From the NCBI GenBank assembly GCA_007130265.1, contig SLST01000051.1:1-7120 (forward strand): 7,120 nt of DNA, written 5' to 3'. The notes under the pieces are model-generated. The model had not been told where the DNA came from. It worked only from the letters and a program-made list of their open reading frames with translations, and did not search any database. How positions within the stretch are numbered: position 1 is the stretch's first letter; each line of letters starts with the position of its first letter. The DNA is from Spirochaetales bacterium (GTDB taxonomy: Bacteria; Spirochaetota; Spirochaetia; DSM-27196; SLST01). Of the stretch, positions 5,586 through 7,120 are shown one piece after another. The position numbers and the translations under genes were made by a program.

Positions 5586-6896
5586 ATGCGAGAACGCTCG
5601 ATACTCGGCATCGATCTGCTTCTCGTAGTCGCGGTCGTCACGCTGATGACGATCGGCGTGCTCTTCATCTACTCGAGCGGCGTAACGGCCGACGGTATGT
5701 CCTTCTCCCGCGAATGGCTGCGTCAGCTTGTATGGATCGGGTTCGGGCTCATCATATTCGTGGCAGTCTCATCCTTCGACTACGCCCGGCTGCGTGAGTA
5801 CGCTCCATACATCTTCATCGCGGTCCTGCTCATCCTCCTGGGAACGCTGCTGTTCGGCCGAGTAGAGCGGGGTGCTCGACGATGGCTCGGCATCGGCGAT
5901 CTGGGAGTCCAGCCTTCAGAGTTCGCGAAGACGATCACCATTCTCTTGCTCGCGCGCTTTCTCGAAAACCGACGCCAGAGCCTGCATACACCGTTGACCT
6001 TTGCTGCGGCATTGGGGATTGTCCTCCTCCCCGTCGGGTTGATCCTGCTCCAGCCCGACCTTGGCACGGCAATCGTATACATCCCCATCTTTCTGGTGAT
6101 GACCTATACGGCGGGAGCCAGACCGAGCTACGTCCTCTTCATTCTTCTGTCGGGGCTCGTGGTGATCGTGCTGACCGTTCTCCCCGCATGGGAGACGTTG
6201 ATTCACGGCACTGAGATCCCGGCAATCAGCGTTCTTCGGGACCAACGTCTCCTGCTGATCGTGGCGGCCGGACTGACGGCGGCGGGTCTGCTTGCGCTGA
6301 TCGGCCTTCTGGTGATCAAACGCTCGTACTTCCGTTGGGTCATCTACGGGATAGCGGTAACCCTGACGGGGCTCGGTGGGTCAGTTCTCGGCCGTCGTGT
6401 TCTGCGGGACTACCAGTTGATGCGACTCATCGTCTTTCTGGATCCCAACGTCGATCCGAGAGGCGCCGGCTGGCATATCATCCAGAGCGTGACCGCCGTT
6501 GGTTCAGGAGGCATCGCCGGGAAGGGGTGGCTCAGCGGGACGCAGAGCCATCTGCAGTACCTCCCGGAACAGAGCACCGATTTCATCTTCTCCATCCTCG
6601 CTGAGGAGTGGGGCTTCCTCGGAGCCCTGGCCGTCTTCGCCTGCTTCACTATCATCATTGTCCGAGGCCTGCTCATCAGCGCGAAAGCCAAGGACGATTT
6701 CGCCTCGCTCGTCGCTATCGGCATCGTGACGATGTTCTTCTTCCACAGCGCCGTCAACATAGGCATGGCAATCGGCATCATGCCGATCACCGGGATCCCG
6801 CTGCCGTTCGTCTCCTACGGGGGATCGTCGTTGTGGAACAGCCTCATCGCGGTTGGATTGCTCATGAGCATCTACCAGCGGCGCTTCCGCATCTAG
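5586..6896 (+). CDS. rodA: Peptidoglycan glycosyltransferase RodA (SEDS family)
   Basis: RodA polymerises lipid II into glycan strands in partnership with PBP2. The 436 residues are longer than the roughly 370 of E. coli RodA. Conserved parts are GARRWLGIGDLGVQPSEFAK (96-115), LLQPDLGTA (154-162), the catalytic periplasmic loop LDPNVDPRGAGWHIIQS (285-301, with D290 the likely catalytic Asp by analogy to the FtsW DPFGSG motif), GSGGIAGKGWLSGTQ (306-320), LPEQSTDFIFSILAEEWG (326-343), and GIPLPFVSYGGSS (403-415). About twelve membrane helices can be drawn instead of the usual ten. The extra pair lies at about 221-268, inside an expansion between LLQPDLGTA and the catalytic loop. The gene begins 3 bases after mrdA. 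A GAGGG at 5569-5573 is the only ribosome site visible and is rather far from ATG 5586. It is the last gene of the operon. Confidence 0.97.
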   Translation: MRERSILGIDLLLVVAVVTLMTIGVLFIYSSGVTADGMSFSREWLRQLVWIGFGLIIFVAVSSFDYARLREYAPYIFIAVLLILLGTLLFGRVERGARRWLGIGDLGVQPSEFAKTITILLLARFLENRRQSLHTPLTFAAALGIVLLPVGLILLQPDLGTAIVYIPIFLVMTYTAGARPSYVLFILLSGLVVIVLTVLPAWETLIHGTEIPAISVLRDQRLLLIVAAGLTAAGLLALIGLLVIKRSYFRWVIYGIAVTLTGLGGSVLGRRVLRDYQLMRLIVFLDPNVDPRGAGWHIIQSVTAVGSGGIAGKGWLSGTQSHLQYLPEQSTDFIFSILAEEWGFLGALAVFACFTIIIVRGLLISAKAKDDFASLVAIGIVTMFFFHSAVNIGMAIGIMPITGIPLPFVSYGGSSLWNSLIAVGLLMSIYQRRFRI

Positions 6897-6923
6897 AAAC
6901 TTTCCCTCAAGATGTATGCTATA
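6897..6923. other. Short convergent spacer between rodA and mazG
   Basis: Only 27 bases separate the two stop codons. The spacer is A+T-rich near its right end (TATGCTATATCATATA spans 6915-6930 and enters mazG). No stem followed by a T-run is visible on either strand. The nearest stem is GCGG/CCGC at 6878-6890, inside the rodA end and without a T-tract. Confidence 0.5.
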
Positions 6924-7120
6924 TCATATACGCTGAGATCTCTTCGCTTCGTCCCAGAGCGCATCCATCGTCGCGAGCTCCGTCGCCTCCATCCTGCGAC
7001 CAAGCTTCGCCATCCGGAGCTCGACCTCGCGGAACCGCTTCGTGAATTTGGTGTTCGCCCGGTTCAGCGCAACGGAAGGATCCACCCCAAGATACCGGGC
7101 GAGGTTCACCACGCTGAAGA
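6924..7120 (-). CDS. mazG: MazG nucleoside triphosphate pyrophosphohydrolase, C-terminal end only
   Basis: MazG hydrolyses (d)NTPs to the monophosphate and pyrophosphate, clearing aberrant nucleotides, and in E. coli it also affects ppGpp levels. Only the last 64 residues are in the window, and the reading frame is open to the right edge, so the start lies outside. The visible part begins FSVVNLARYLGVDPSVALNR and continues ANTKFTKRFREVE, then a segment ending MDALWDEAKRSQRI. It aligns by eye with the C-terminus of E. coli MazG (VNLARHLG, then ANEKFERRFREVE, then a METVW-like end). The catalytic EExxE motifs belong to the unseen part. It is convergent with rodA and not part of the elongation operon. 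Confidence 0.9.
   Translation of the reverse strand, partial: FSVVNLARYLGVDPSVALNRANTKFTKRFREVELRMAKLGRRMEATELATMDALWDEAKRSQRI

Noticed and set aside
6878..6890. GCGG/CCGC stem at the rodA end as a terminator
   Set aside because: The stem is only four pairs, lies within the coding sequence, and has no T-run on either side.
1..7120. Search for CRISPR arrays, insertion sequences, inverted repeats, tRNA genes and att sites
   Set aside because: No regularly spaced repeats, transposase frames, terminal inverted repeats or tRNA-like cloverleaf were seen by eye. The region reads as core housekeeping sequence.

Overview
The window carries a nearly complete cell-elongation (Rod complex) gene cluster, all on the plus strand, between the 3' part of an RNase P RNA gene and the end of a convergent mazG gene. 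Base composition is moderately high in G+C and looks even from gene to gene, and I see no sign of insertion elements, phage, CRISPR or recent transfer. The gene order (TPR protein, mreB, mreC, mreD, PBP2, rodA), the MreB sequence (IDESLAAAIGA where E. coli has IEEPMAAAIGA, and a long TNAIRLGGDEFDEAIIKHV block) and an enlarged RodA of 436 residues suggest a free-living spirochaete (Spirochaetales). That placement rests on recalled family resemblance and is only moderately secure.

Layout. Positions 1 to about 246 are the 3' two-thirds of a type-A RNase P RNA. Its 5' end lies outside the window. A spacer of about 118 bases (247-364) holds two small hairpins and a strong sigma70-like promoter (TTGACT, 17 bases, TCTAAT) that points into the operon. 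The operon then runs from 365 to 6896 with almost no spare bases. A membrane-anchored TPR protein (365-1318) is followed by mreB after 1 base. mreB and mreC overlap by 1 base (TAGTG), mreC and mreD by 4 (GTGA), and mreD and mrdA by 1 (TGATG). rodA starts 3 bases after mrdA. The end of mazG (minus strand, 7120-6924) converges on rodA across only 27 bases.

How it works together. MreB filaments under the inner membrane, with MreC and MreD spanning it, organise the peptidoglycan polymerase RodA and its partner transpeptidase PBP2 for lateral wall synthesis. The tight coupling suggests co-translation in balanced amounts. The first gene is not one of the named Rod components. Its position next to mreB and its predicted topology (one membrane helix, TPR repeats outside) make it the best candidate here for an undescribed elongation or wall-synthesis partner. 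Other points worth a second look are an extra segment of about 70 residues in RodA just before its catalytic loop, a possible Cys/His metal site in PBP2, and the ambiguous promoter/start region of the first gene.
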